Positions 11,730-24,161 of a stretch of 64,000 nt of DNA are shown piece by piece. The position numbers and the translations under genes were made by a program. The DNA comes from Prochilodus magdalenae (taxonomy: Eukaryota; Chordata; Actinopteri; Characiformes; Prochilodontidae), in assembly GCA_024036415.1 (NCBI GenBank), contig JAMWET010001328.1:500001-564000 (forward strand), written 5' to 3'. How positions within the stretch are numbered: the stretch's first letter is position 1; each line of letters opens with the position of its first letter. The notes beneath the pieces were generated by a model. The model was not told the origin of the DNA. It ran no database searches and saw nothing but the letters and a program-made list of their open reading frames with translations.

Positions 11730-12666
11730 AGCTGCTCTTTTCAAAAGGTGTTCCTGGAGGCTTGCTAGCATGCCAAGTTGAGGAACCTTAAAATTAGTTA
11801 TTAAATATGAAAATTCATATGGTAATTTTTTTTTTTATCAGATTAAGAAATTTTCTCTGATCTATTCAGACAACATACAGACCAATGGGGTCCAAGCAAT
11901 GGTGCTGTATTTGTTTATGTTTTCATTCTGTCTGGTTTCAATCATCTAGAACAAGCTCAGCTCAGTAGCGTAGCGTTTTAGGCTGGAAACATTATGTGGC
12001 AACTCCAAAATAAGATCCCCACTGTTTCTTACTATGTTGATTGGGATTTTTGTGGTTGATTGGGATGGGCACGTCAACTAGCCCTCGTCTATTTCAGGCA
12101 TCGCCTTCTATGTTGTTGAGCACATTGTTCCTGGTGGTGTTTCTTAACTGCAGTGCGGAGATCAGAAAGGTTGACAGGATACACATTTATCCTATCAGAC
12201 AGGCCACTGACCCGACGGACTTCCCTCTGCTCGGTCTCAGTGTTGTGTGTATGTTTGCTTTTTCAGGCTAATGGCTGAAAGACTGGGGTGTTTTGATAAG
12301 CAGTGGGAATCCTCAGGAGAGGGAAAGATTTCAGAAGGAACAAATCGAAAACAGTCCTGTACATGTCGGAGGTCCAAACCAAAAAATGCTGACCTAAGGG
12401 TTTGGCCTGACCTTATCTCTCATGCTTATTATTCTGTCCCTCTGTGAGCCACTGAAGAGAGAGAGAGAGAGAGAGAGATGCAAACAAAGAAGAGGAAGAA
12501 ATAACCGTGTGTAAAACATCAAGATAAGTGTGTGTCAGAGCTCAGAGCACACAATGCTGTAAATCACAAATAGGCCATCACAAGCTTGAAAGCTTTAGAG
12601 AACATTTCTTCATAACTGACAGCTGATGAAAAATCAAAATTGGAAAAAAATAATCTTCAAAATATG
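11730..12666. other. intergenic, only a GA microsatellite
   Basis: A (GA)n run lies at 12457-12478. I see nothing else; short ORFs in this stretch show no family features. Confidence 0.45.
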
Positions 12667-13480
12667 CACTACAATATACACTGTTAAATAATAGTTGTAC
12701 CCAGAAGGAGTCAACTAACAGAAACGAAACTTAGGTAGGAAATCATGAAACATGCAAATGACTCAAGTTTCACATTGGGCCGTGCATGTGATGTAAGCAA
12801 GGGCGGGCCTTATCGCTGTACGTCTGACTATATAAGGTCGTCCTGAGGCATGTGCTTACCATTCCTACTTGTGCTGTTGTGTTGGTAGCAACCTATCAAT
12901 TCAGGCAGTTGGAAGAGTTGGAGAGGGGTCACATCATGGGGCTCAGAGAAGCAGGATGGTCTTATTGATGCATTGTGCACCATACCGGTCGTGCAGATAC
13001 TACCATAGCACACTGTTGGCAGCAGTGGATAAAAGAAGGCACGCATCAGCGGCGTGAAGGATCTCGGAGACCTACAGAAACCAAGGAGGGGATGAAGCGA
13101 CAATCCATCTGACATGCACCAAGTGACCCAACAGCCACGACTGTGGATATTCAGTGAGCAGTGATCCCCTCCATGAGTCATCCTGTCACTGCCAGCACCA
13201 CTGGTTGTATGATGCAGACTACATGCACATTACAACCATAACAATGACTGGCCCCAATGCCACATCCATGTGTGGAGGAACAAAGGTCAGTGCCAGGGTC
13301 ACCGAACGGTTTATTGCATGGGATGGATTATCACAGGACGCCATTAGGAGCTTCTACAACTTCATGCTGAGACATCTACCATCAGTAAACGTGGGGGCCT
13401 GACGCCATACTGAGAGACAGTACTTCTGTATGTGGTGCTCAATAAATATGGCCCATAATCATTTATTCTTCCTAGGGATA
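12667..13480 (+). mobile_element. Tc1-like family B element, copy B, with transposase N-terminal relic
   Basis: This copy keeps more of the 5' transposase than the others. Around 12900-13090 a broken frame reads like a Tc1 helix-turn-helix (ELERGHIMGLREAGWS and later HCWQQWIKEGTHQRR, then GSRRPTET). Stops and frameshifts interrupt it. The right part carries the common family B 3' segment, ending with CAATAAATATGGCCCATAAT. Confidence 0.75.
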
Positions 13481-14809
13481 TGCATCATGACACCCAGGTT
13501 TTTGATTCATTAGAAGGCTTCTTGGCATACTGTAGCCTTTTGCAGTTACAATATTGCAAAGCCTAATGCTGCAATAAATATTTGGATATCTGTGCCATAC
13601 GTAAGGAGTTCATTAGGAGAAAGATAGGCCGACCACGTCAACACTGTCATTTCCTTTTTTCAAAAGCCAGCTGGTGTGTTTCAGATTAACGCTGTTTCTT
13701 TGCTTTTCTGTGCTTTCCTGAACTTCTGGCTTCACATTCCCAACAACAAGCACCAGTTCATTGACACCACTGTCCTGGACTGTGAGCTTTCCTCTTCTCT
13801 GTGCTTTACAGGAAGAATTCTTCGCCAGGCTTTTAATCAGCTCGATATATCTTTTAATCAAAAATTAATAAAGTAAAATGATTATAAAGATGTTTGGTTA
13901 GTGTCTAAATACTGTAGCATCTGTACATAATATATACAAAAGTTATTAAAGTGGATTTCCTCTATTAAAGATTTAGATCCCTCAGTATTCAGTACTCCTG
14001 CCTACACGTGTACACACCGTTTCACACGTACCTGATACACAGCTGCATGGAATTTTGTGAACCCTTTATGGTTCTGTGAAGTTCTGCATAAATGTGACCA
14101 CAAATATGATCCGATCCTTATTTAACTTATACAAATAGCTAAATAAAAACCCAATAAAATAAATAACACAAACATGTATATGGTTATGGATCATTGTATT
14201 GAATTTTATTGTAATAAAGTTCAACAGTAAATGCCTTTGTTGGCTGAACCTGTAGAATGATCAGTTTGGTAGGTGATATAGAGGGTCAGGAGGTTCAGTA
14301 AATGGGAGGGTAACCAGGGTGTTGACCCAATGCATGCCATCCATATCTCAGTGAAATGAGATTTCTGAGGGCCTAAAAAATGTGCTAGTGCTCATTAGGC
14401 TGGACGAGACTCCGAAATGATTTCTGACAGGTTTGGACTTTACCAATTCACTGTCAGGGAGATAGTGTACAAGAGGAGTCCCACTGTTACCTGTCTCTGG
14501 AGAGGTCTATTAACAACAATGACTCCAAATCTATAGCGTAGGATATTTTAGGTTACCACTAAAGTGTCCCAGTGAGATATCTAAGGATTTACATTGGCTA
14601 AGGATTACATTGGTTGGAGTCCACAACCAGAAAAAACTGAACAAGGACACTGTGCACTGAATGATAAATCACTATTCTCCAGGTAAGAACAATTCTAAAA
14701 TAATTCCCTAAAGAATACTAGGAGGCCACAGGAGACTAATGTAATGCTGTTATGTGGAGGGATAAGATATAAATGAATGTTTATGGCTTAAGTTAGAGAT
14801 GTTATGTTC
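13481..14809. other. intergenic, mostly unrecognised
   Basis: AT-rich sequence with no exon signal. A segment near 14050-14170 (GTGAACCCTTTATGGTTCTG) looks like part of a decayed DNA element, but I cannot place it. Confidence 0.4.
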
Positions 14810-15380
14810 GCAAAACTCAACACCACATTCCAACTTAAGTACCTTATCCCTACTTTGAAACATGGTGGTGGCAGCATCACAGTTTGGGTGCAGTTTTGCT
14901 GCATCAGGAAATCAGGAAATTGTACAGGAGAATGTGGGGGCATCCATTCATGAACTGACCCTTAACAGATGGTGGATCCTGGAGAAAGATAATGACCCTA
15001 AAACACCAGCTAGTCTATAAAGAAAGGGTGAAGCTGCAGAAACGGTGCACTATGTAATGGCTTAGTTCATGTCAAGATACTATAAAATGTTGAGGCAGGA
15101 TCTAAGGTATTGCGTTCATGCAAGAAAGCCCACAAGCATAACACATTTGAAGGAGTCATGTTAAGGAGCATATGACAACATCAGTCCTGTTAAAAGGCCT
15201 GGTTGATTAACAGTTACAGGAACTATTTGGTTGAGGTCATTACTGTTCAAAGGGGTCACACCAGTTCCTGAAAGCAGATGCACATGCTTTTGTCAACATT
15301 CAATGCTGGACCACTTTGTTCCGTAAATGAATGAAAGACTACATAATGATGTTTTGTGTGCTGTTTGTTCAGCTTCTCTT
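14810..15380 (+). mobile_element. decayed Tc1-like transposase region
   Basis: Around 14845-14910 one frame reads TLKHGGGSITVWVQFCCI, close to the KHGGGSIMVWG block of Tc1 transposases. Further on, CACCAGCTAGTCTATAAAGA and the 3' part with AATGAATGAAAGAC also suit a Tc1 element. Many stops are present. Confidence 0.6.
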
Positions 15381-15421
15381 GATTGTTATGAGTTAAATGA
15401 AGCTCACATATTATAAAATGA

Positions 15422-15585
15422 CATAAGGCCCGTCCTTGCTGACATCACATGTGCGGTTGGGCATGAAACTTGTACATGTCTCACAATGTCAAACCCACCC
15501 ACCAAGTTTTATTCCTTTCGGCTGATTCGTGGTTGGAACCTACTGGGTGCAACCATTGCCACAACTATTCTTTTGACGATGTGTG
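15422..15585 (-). mobile_element. Tc1-like family B, fragment K
   Basis: A 165-bp terminal fragment matching the end of copies at 18110-18287 and 22430-22551, ending at a TIR relic GACGATGTGTG. Confidence 0.65.
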
Positions 15586-15594
15586 TATACAAAA

Positions 15595-15720
15595 ATGATT
15601 CTCCACAGAACCATCAACTGAGAAAGTGGTTCTTCAGTTTAATAGGACAAAGAACCTTCTTTGGTACCTGTATTTTTAAAACCAATGGGAACACAGTGTC
15701 TGCTGATATTAAACCTCCAG
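15595..15720. mobile_element. fragment of a GGTTCTT-rich MITE
   Basis: GAACCATCAACTGAGAAAGT, GGTTCTTC and AAAGAACCTTCTTTGGTACC resemble a foldback MITE family also seen at 16480-16665, 22585-22665 and 23515-23590. Confidence 0.45.
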
Positions 15721-16009
15721 CAAATGTAAAAATGTTAAAACACAGCTTTAACACTGCTGATCAGACTTATCTGAGAACTGTGTGGGCGTGGCTAATGAGC
15801 AGCTTGGTTGACAGCTCTCGGCCAAACACTCCTAACCTGCTCCTCACAGAGAGCTAACATCATTATGCAGTTTTGTGATGCTAGCTGCTTGGAAAAGTAC
15901 AAATAAACAGATGTGCAGACAGAGGAACGAACAAACAAACAGATAGATGAAGCGGTGTGCAAAAGAACTCGTAAACAGACGTGCAGATGGACAGATGGAC
16001 AAAGAGACA

Positions 16010-16098
16010 GGCTAGCTCTGTTTAGCATTAGCTCACCAAGGTCTAGCTCTGTTTAGCATTAGCTCACCAAGGTCTAGCTCTGTTTAGCTTTAACTCAC
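16010..16098. repeat. 31-bp tandem repeat, nearly three copies
   Basis: The unit starting GTCTAGCTCTGTTTAGCATT and ending AGCTCACCAAG is repeated almost three times just before the telomere-like repeat. Confidence 0.9.
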
Positions 16099-16106
16099 TA
16101 TGTTTC

Positions 16107-16133
16107 TAGGGTTAGGGTTAGGGTTAGGGTTAG
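16107..16133. repeat. interstitial telomeric repeat (TTAGGG)4
   Basis: Four and a half perfect copies of the vertebrate telomere hexamer, within single-copy-looking sequence. Confidence 0.95.
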
Positions 16134-16285
16134 AGAGACATCAGGCTTGTGATTGGCCAGGGGAATGCTTATGGAAACATTACCCAAGATTAGTGCTGCT
16201 TAGTTCACATGGAGAGGAGAAAAATATGGTGAAATACAGCAGATATTTAATAGACTTTGAGGATGATATTCATAAAAAAGACTTT

Positions 16286-16457
16286 GTACATTTACGGCAT
16301 TTAGCTGACGCTATCCAGAGCGACTTTCAGGTAGGCCAATGTAGTGTTATGAGTCTTTTTTGGTGTAGCCCAGCATACTCACCCAGGATGGGAGTCGAAC
16401 CCTAGCCTCCCACATGTGGTGCTGGCTCCCTAGTGTTATCCACTGAGCTACGCCAAC
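16286..16457 (-). mobile_element. tRNA-derived SINE, diverged copy
   Basis: The reverse complement reads GTGGATAACACTAGGGAGCC near the head and ends with the AAATG tail. It has a B-box relative (GGGTTCGACTCCC). Confidence 0.75.
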
Positions 16458-16479
16458 ATGTATATTGTGGTCCAAAGGA

Positions 16480-16665
16480 ACAAGATTAACTTAATCAGGT
16501 TCCCTGGAGCTTTCGGAGTGTATGTGGAGGTTCTGTACCCTTTAAACACATACTCATATGTCTCAGAAGGGAAAGCCTGAAAGGCTCTTTAGGGAACCAA
16601 AGTGGTTCTTCTTTGGCATCACTCCAAAGATCCCTTTCTGGCACACCTTTTTTTAGAAGAGCGTT
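16480..16665. mobile_element. GGTTCTT-rich foldback MITE
   Basis: Left part CAGGTTCCCTGGAGC; right part GGTTCTTCTTTGGCATCACT and CCCTTTCTGGCACACC. This pattern of half-sites around AAAGAACC is a common fish MITE type. Confidence 0.5.
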
Positions 16666-17381
16666 GGACTAGATGGGTCGGGAAAAGCGACCACTGAGCA
16701 TTTTAAAGAGAGACTATTTACTCTGAGAGACACAAACTACTGAAAATAAGCGTCTCCAGTCAACTGTAAAACTGTTTTGATGAGTATTTGGTTTGTGTGG
16801 AGCTCGCCAAGTATGTTTATCCCAGTGAAAAAGCCCCTCACACACCACATGTAGAAATATGCGTTCCGGAAAAAGGGGGAGAGAAAAAAAGACCAAGAAA
16901 ATAAATAAATAAAGCACTCCATGCTCCATGCTGGTCACAGTCACAAGTTTCATAACAGTTGAACAAACAGCAGCAGAAATGATTACTTAGTGCACATACT
17001 ATAAGTACAGTCAAATGCACATTGCACAAGAGAGTACAAACTCACACATGCATCTAAACTCAAGGTGGAATCCAGACTTACTGCTCATCTGACTCATTCT
17101 AGAACTTTCCTCCCACAGCAAGATGCAGCAGATGAAACAGCAGAGGTGCGCAAAAGCCAGGGTCTGAAAAAAGCAGGCTGTCTTTCTGCTGAGCAGACAA
17201 AAACCAGCCAGCCTATTTTAAACCTGAACTAGTTTTCAGTACAAAAGGTTTCAGTGCTTAAACATGGCGCATTATCTTCACTGAACTGATTTCCATCTGA
17301 CCAGCTGAAAGGGAATAAATGAGGGTGGAAATATCCAATAACTATAACAAGTTATATGGGAACGTGTGATACATATATAAC
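16666..17381. other. intergenic, nothing recognised
   Basis: No exon or clear repeat seen. Confidence 0.45.
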
Positions 17382-17628
17382 ATCGCTGTCCAAAGAAAAC
17401 ATGTATCTCCATTTTTGTTGATTTTTACTTTTATGCCTCATTTGATCACATGAGCTGCTGTTTACACTGTGTGGAAAGTTCACAAAGAATGGACCAACAG
17501 AAATGGCCCAAAACTGTTTTAAAAGACGTCTGGTTCCATTGACTCCCATTCAAATGAAATGAGGTTTTTGGCCTCTCCTGTAAAGTTGCTATTTTGAAGA
17601 TACCTGTTTTTCTTTGGACAGCGACGAT
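17382..17628. mobile_element. MITE with GCTGTCCAAAG-type inverted ends, best copy
   Basis: The left end ATCGCTGTCCAAAGAAAACA and the right end TTTTTCTTTGGACAGCGACG are inverted copies; the element is 247 bp. This is the clearest member of the family in the window. Confidence 0.85.
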
Positions 17629-17662
17629 ATAATATGTTATATATAATATATAATATACAATA

Positions 17663-18287
17663 CACTCGTCGCCAAAAGGATTGTAACCCCCAGAGGGAAG
17701 TGTGAGAGTGCAGTGCTTTGGGAAGGAAGATAAAGGTTACCAAGGAACAATAAACGATGATACATTTAGACTAATATCAGCAACATTTATTGAGGTACAC
17801 ATACAGAAGTAGTGTCTCTCAGTATGGGGTCAGGCCGCCACATTGGCTAATGCAACATGTCAGATCTCAGGATGGAGTTGTAGACGTTCCTATTAATGTC
17901 CTGTGATAATTCATCCCATGCAGCTTTAATTTTCTGGCACAGCTCCTGCAAATGGTGCGGTAGGCGTGGAGGTGGAGTGATACCTGGCCTTCTGGATGTG
18001 TGTTGTGTGACCATAAAGCATTCATTCTGGTGCTGACTACAGTGCCTCCACACACAGATTCGTTGACAAAAGACAAAAGGGGAACTCGACCCCCACTGCC
18101 TTTCTGAGTTACTCTCCGGTAACGTTATTGGTGATAAGGCCTGTTGTTGCAGCGGTCAGTCCTGCATTATGCAGCTGTCTGCCAATGGTTTTGGCACTAA
18201 CAGGGTTACTCATGGAGGGCAGTCGACTGGTTGTTGATTACTTCTAGGTGCAACTATTTGCGCTACTGTTTTTTTGAATGATGAATG
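17663..18287 (-). mobile_element. Tc1-like family B element, copy C
   Basis: Flanked by TA at both ends; the left TIR is CACTCGTCGCC and the right GATGAATG. The minus-strand remains include QELCQKIKAAWDELSQD, the C-terminal part of the transposase that all family B copies share. Confidence 0.8.
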
Positions 18288-18720
18288 TATAACATTTTGA
18301 GGAATAGCAACTAAAAATTCTGAGATGCTACAAACTAAATGTTCAGATATTCCATGAAAATATTTATTTCTCCGGACTGCATGTCTGGAAGAGACTGCTA
18401 AAAAAAGAATTCCATGATATCCCAGAAATCTCATGACTCATTGGAATCCAGGGTTTAATTTCAGTCAGACATCCTTTAAGTATAAAAATGATGATGTAAA
18501 TAATATAAAATACATATAGCTTAATAATGTTTGTTCGTTATTGTTTTATTTAACTGCACTGTTGAAGTAGTTTGTGTGTTTTAGCTTTTTACAGATTTCA
18601 TTTGCTTCTTCTCTCTTTCTCAAATATGTAAGCTTTAAGCACTGTTTGTCTGATGCTAACAGTTTTGTTGGTCTACATGGTCTTTTGTTTTTTTTTGTTA
18701 CTTTGACACCCCCCCACAAC
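18288..18720. other. intergenic, nothing recognised
   Basis: AT-rich sequence without features I can name. Confidence 0.4.
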
Positions 18721-20535
18721 TTAAAGGAACAGTGTGTAACCTCTAGTGGTGAACTTGCGTATTGCAGCCTACTGAATCCTCGCCCACATCTTCATTAGAA
18801 CTACAGCGGCCGCTAGGTTTACTGATGTTCCTCTCCCAGGTTCTTGTAACAAGAAGGATTCAGCCTCCTTTTCAGTTTCTTTATGCTTAATGGGGTTTCA
18901 AGCTTCTCACAACACTAGGTTGTTATCCAACACTGGTGTTCCTGCAATGTTTTCCATCCTTTGAGGCATTCTCTAGCGTTATCTAGTTGCCCTATCATTA
19001 GATTAAAGACTGTATTTTGCTTTTAATGTTAATTCCGAATGAATCACTTCTTACCCCCTAAGATAAGCTGACTTAGGCCATCAAAGCACGTTTAACATTC
19101 TCCAGCATTTTGCTCTAATATTTCCATTCCACCTTACTTCTAGTCAAACTGATCAGCAGTGGTTGAATTTTGGTGCACTTGTACCATTTAGGGTTGACCG
19201 TTAAAAAATTTGAACCTTAAGCTGGAGAATATGAAGCTTTGAGTGCTGAACATCCAGCTGGTGCTGTAGTGCCACCAAATTCAAACTGCTGCTTCAACAT
19301 CAAAACTGTGAAACATGAAAGACTCTCTCTACAGTCAGTGAGTAGTTTGCCTCCTCTGGGTTACTAAAACAACATTACGGCTCTACATGGCAGCCTCTGT
19401 TGGAAGACAACCATTCCTATGTAGATCTGAGGGGTTCATTAATGGACACAAATATTTGTAATCATGTATAAACCCAATATGCATCCATGAAAATGTCTTT
19501 GTATGCTTAGCAGTGTGTCCTCTGGAACATGAGAGGAGTGCAGACATCAGATTACTGTTGTATATAATCATATGAATTAATAGAGGCTTGTAATATAGGC
19601 TAGTAATCTGTTCTCAACAACGTAACAACAGTCTAACTACACTTGTGTACAGGACTCATGCTGGTGCCTTCACATGTTTGGGTTGAAAAACTACTATTAG
19701 GTTGATGGCAGCATGATGGATCATGCAGCCGACTGCGACATGAAGCCACGCAAATGTTGCCATGATGGCAGCATGATGGATCGTTATCAGAGGCGAGCTT
19801 TGTCACTGTAGATTGTTTACTGAAGTCTCCAAAAAAAAGAGAGGCAGCATTCTGTTTATTCCACTGCTGCAGTCGACAGCATAAGTTGGAGAAACTGAAC
19901 TCTTGACAGAGCGTCCCGTTCACCGCTGTGGTCTGTGGAACACTGCAGCTTGTGGTGGCAGAACTTTCCACTGTGGCTCCATTGAAAACAATGAAATACC
20001 TGGTTTGTTGTCATCCATCTACCACAAACATGTGAACGCAGCATGAGTCTAGTTTAGAGAGTTTGTTGTGAGAAGTGAGTCTCTCCCAGTCTGTAGGAGA
20101 CATACAGCATGTTGCTGAGGCCACAGAAAAGTGGCAGCCATAAATGGTGTAGATAAGCTCAGGCAGTAGTTACTGAATGGCTGTAACTGAAAGGGAAGAG
20201 AGAGGGAAGATGAGAGGTCAGCTTGGGCATACGAGAGCAAGGAGAGAGATGAGCTGTCCACCCAATAACTAAACGCCTGCTCTGTTTAGCTACCTCCTCT
20301 GTTATTTCTCTTGGAAAACCCACCCAATAGAGTGAGGCTATCCACTGAATCCTGTATTGCATGCACCAGGAGGGTAGGGTGGGGGCGGTGCCATGAGTCT
20401 GCCTTCCTGAGGCTTAATTGGCTGAATAGATATTTATTTATGGATTGATTGATTGATTTTCCATGGTGCGCAGCCCCAGAGTAATGCTATCATCATAAAC
20501 CCTGCCCCTAAATTTCACACACTGCTCCTTTAAAG
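18721..20535. mobile_element. 1.8-kb element bounded by inverted ends (possible)
   Basis: The left end TTAAAGGAACAGTGTGTAA and the right end CACACACTGCTCCTTTAAAG are imperfect inverted copies 1.8 kb apart. Inside I find no transposase. It may be a non-autonomous DNA element, perhaps with other insertions in it. Confidence 0.5.
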
Positions 20536-21887
20536 GCCGATTTGACTAGAAGATTATCATATGGAGTTGATGCGGACTACTGTCCACAGAAAACCCAGCA
20601 GGATTATTCTAACAAAGCTCTATAATTGTGATTGCTTGGAAACTGGATTAACTTTATTGCAGATCAAAGATCTGAGCTGTGTATGGCAGGAACGCTGGCA
20701 GAGATTACGGCCCCATAAACTTTAATAACCTGCATCATGTGAGTGTGTGAAATATCGCGGCTTGCTGCTCGCTTTCTTAAAAGAGAAACTGTGTTCCCAA
20801 AGACAAAGGGAGCAACACCCACTCCAGCAGTAACCATGGAATTGAACAGCAGGACACAAACATCTGAGGAAAACACTCTTCCTGCTCAAACACAGTAACA
20901 CTGACACCTTGTGGAGACGGAGGAGTGAAAGAGGGGGTTTGATAGCTTTATTGTGCAAATCCAGTGATGTAAACCCTTCATTGTGGACGTATAGCACGAC
21001 TTAAAAGTCTGGGGTCTTTGATTTCAATCATATTCAACCTATTTCTATTAAGATATGAGCATAAAATTATTAAATTAATTTCTTATTGGCTTCAAACAGT
21101 TTGAAATAAAGATATGCCTGATGATAAACAGGGCTGCAAGTGATATTAAGAAATCAGTACCACCTTGTTGAGAGAATGAACTCCATATCTCCATATTTGA
21201 AAAGCCATAACCAAACCATGCTAATTAAACAGCCATTTATACTATTATTGTGACAACACATTTCAACTCATATAGCTCATAAATCTATCATATAGTCAAT
21301 TATAGCTTATTAATTATTAATTTTTTCATATTTTTTATTACATCCTAACTTTGTTGTTCCTAAACTACTGTAAACGGTGACTTAGTATGAGTCTATGTTT
21401 CTCATATCTGGTTTCAGCCTAATTAATATGCACCATATGAGTTATTAATGAATAACAATTATTATTATAAGTGACCCCAAACTTTTAAGCATCTGTGTGT
21501 ACATAGCAAGATGACAATATCAAAAATATTTTAGAAATATGTTCCAGCTGATATAAAGTATTACAAACCACTAGGTTGCAGGTGAACACAGCCAATACAA
21601 GTGCCTGACATTACAATCAGCGTCACAGTCAAAGAAGTCCCTTTCCCAGGTGGAGGTTTAAAAGTCCATGTGAACTGGAACCCATAACAGAGAAACACTG
21701 CATCTTGGAGGGTCTCTGAGCTGGCTGAATGTTTTCATGATAGGTGTGGGTGGTGGGAGAGGAAGGTGGAACATTATTGGTTATAATATTTTTTTCTCAT
21801 TTGTCTGTGCACAATGACATCATCAAAAATCAGAATATGGTCATAGGCAGGCAAAAGTCCTGATCATAAATCATAGATGATATGATA
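20536..21887. other. intergenic, nothing recognised
   Basis: AT-rich sequence, no exon signal and no named repeat. Confidence 0.45.
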
Positions 21888-22551
21888 CACTCATAAACAA
21901 AATAATAGTTGCCCCCAGAAGGAAGTGTCGGATTGTGATGCTATTAAGAAGGAATATAAACAATAACAATGATGATCAATTTTAAACTGATATAGGTAAT
22001 ACTTGTTGAGCTACACATACAGAACTAGTGTCTCTCAGTATGGTGTCTGGCGGCCATGTTTACTAACGCAACATGCCAGACATCTTGGCGTGGAGTTGTA
22101 GAGGTTCCTAATGGTGTCCTGTGATAATCCATCCCATGCAACTTAAATATTCTCACACAGCTCCTGCAGATTGTGCTGTAGAGGAGGAGGTGGAGTGACA
22201 CCAGGCCTTCTGGACATGTGACGTGACAAACTGTTCATCTTGGTGCTGACCATGGTGCCTCCACACATGTGGCCGTTTCCACCAAGGTGAAAGCATGAGT
22301 TGTCACTGAAGATGACCCGCTGCCATTCTGAGTCACTCTGAGTCATGACAGACACCACTGCAGTTTTTGCTGATGTCGACTTGGTGTTAAGGGCAGTCGT
22401 TGTAACAGTAGCCCTACATGTAGCCCTACGTTGTGCAGCTGTCTGCCATTTACATGTCTCATGATCTCAAACCTATCCACCAGATTTAATTCTGGTCAGT
22501 TGATTCCCTCTGGGTGCAGCTATTTATGCAACTACCCTTTTGATGATGAGT
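21888..22551 (-). mobile_element. Tc1-like family B element, copy D
   Basis: 664 bp with TA at both ends (21886-21887 and 22552-22553), TIR CACTCATAAAC at left and GATGATGAGTG at right. Minus-strand remains include QSDSEWQRVIFSDNSCF, the DDE-domain strand with its Asp. Confidence 0.85.
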
Positions 22552-23212
22552 GTATATGATATTAATTGTGCTTAATACACTCTGAAACAAACTACACTCT
22601 TCAAAATTAAAGTGCTTCAAAGGGTTCTTTGAGCGACAGCGTAGACATCCCACTTTTAGTTCCTAGAGGAACCATGCTCGTAACAGAGATGTGTAAGTGT
22701 GAGGCACCTTCTCACGATCGGTGGCCTCCAGACCTCCTCCTGCAAAGCTATCATCCTGAAGAGTCTAGTTCCGACCCCAATCTGCCTTTAGCAACTGCTA
22801 TGACAGCTGACGCTTATTGGGGAAAGCTGTAACGTTGCACTGTAGGGCCGTGTTCATAAGTATGACATAATCCACATAACCCTACATAGATGTCTATAAA
22901 TGGTTATTCCTGTACAGATTACATTTACCAATGTTGATCAAAGTTAGCTAAAGTAGCCAGATGGCAGAGGAAACCTCTTGGAATTAGGATTTAGAAACAT
23001 TTGTGGAAGTGATGGACTAAATGGATGTTGTTGGTGATCTTAAAGAATCTACAGTATTACATTTAACAGCTCCAACTGATGAGATGTCTGAAATAATCCA
23101 TATCCTGATGTACCATGTGTGTCACAGTATTATAGTTCTGTCATATCTCCACCTCTAATATACATTTTATTGCACAAATCTTATTTAGAAAATTTAATTG
23201 TGAATATTCATA
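22552..23212. other. intergenic with MITE fragment
   Basis: CACTCTTCAAAATTAAAGTG and GGGTTCTTTGAGCG at 22593-22634 look like the end of the GGTTCTT-rich MITE. The rest is unrecognised. Confidence 0.4.
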
Positions 23213-23344
23213 ATGGACAGACCAATAAAATTGGTCCAAAATTGTATATATATATATATATATATATTTATTTTTTTTTTTTTTTTTTTTTTTTTCCTAA
23301 GCAATTTTGAAACCAATTTTATTGGTCTGTCCAATAAAAAGATT

Positions 23345-23412
<68 letters not shown>

Positions 23413-23425
23413 GTGCAATCACAAA
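23213..23425. repeat. nested inverted repeats enclosing TA runs
   Basis: TGGACAGACCAATAAAATTG (from 23213) pairs with CAATTTTATTGGTCTGTCCA (to 23333), with a (TA)n and a T run in the loop. Next to it, GATTGCACT (23340) pairs with AGTGCAATC (near 23420) around a second (TA)n of about 60 bases. Both halves could form hairpins or a cruciform. Confidence 0.85.
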
Positions 23426-24155
23426 ACTATTAACTGGTATTCTGTGTCACTGCCATCTGCCATGACGTGTGTCATGTAGGCTTATACTGGGGTTATGCAG
23501 CCTTCGGAACATTGCCCTTCAGTAACACGTTCCAGAGCCATCGACTTGGGGAACCCAGAAAGGTCTTTAACTCAAAGAACCCTGTTTTTATGTCTACCTT
23601 CATGATTTCAAACTTAAAGGTAAAATTCCCAAGCAAGTAAACGTTTATAAAGCACCTTTACACATTGCATTGTTACACACCGTATCATAGGCCGATATAA
23701 ACAGAAAGTATAGTCGTGAGTGTTACATAACCGGAAAACAATATTCATCAGTTAGTAGATCAAACGGTTTCTCTGTAAAACCTTTAAAAGGCATCATATG
23801 AACTATTTCAAATGAACAGCTAGAAAAGATCTGATTGTAAATCACAATTAAGAACATTGTGAGAAGAAGGCCATGTGCAGGGCCACATGGAACCCTGTCC
23901 GTGCAACAGAATGAATGATTTCACATTTTTGCAGTTCTTGTAATACGTCCATACAGCGACATCCGTGATCGAACTCCACTTACACAAGCTGGAAAAATAT
24001 ATATATCCCTTCATGTGCACACAACACGACACGACACTTTCAGAGTAAAACTGTGGATTGCAAACCGAGCTGAGATCCATTAAGGCACTAGCATGGCACA
24101 TTACACAAAGCATACAAAAGAAGTAGAAGGTTCATCCATCGCTGGTCTTTCAGTC

Positions 24156-24161
24156 TTTAAT
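24156..24161 (-). terminator. ano9: candidate ano9 poly(A) signal ATTAAA
   Basis: On the minus strand ATTAAA lies about 725 bases after the ano9 stop codon. I found no AATAAA between 23480 and 24885, so this is the best candidate for the end of the 3' UTR. Confidence 0.4.

Noticed and set aside
12041..12447. ORFs with hydrophobic stretches at 12.0-12.4 kb as a possible gene
   Set aside because: No splice partners, no family match, and they lie between transposons.
5545..24000. sigirr exons between pkp3 and ano9
   Set aside because: I looked for Ig and TIR domain segments on both strands and saw none; only transposon remains are evident.
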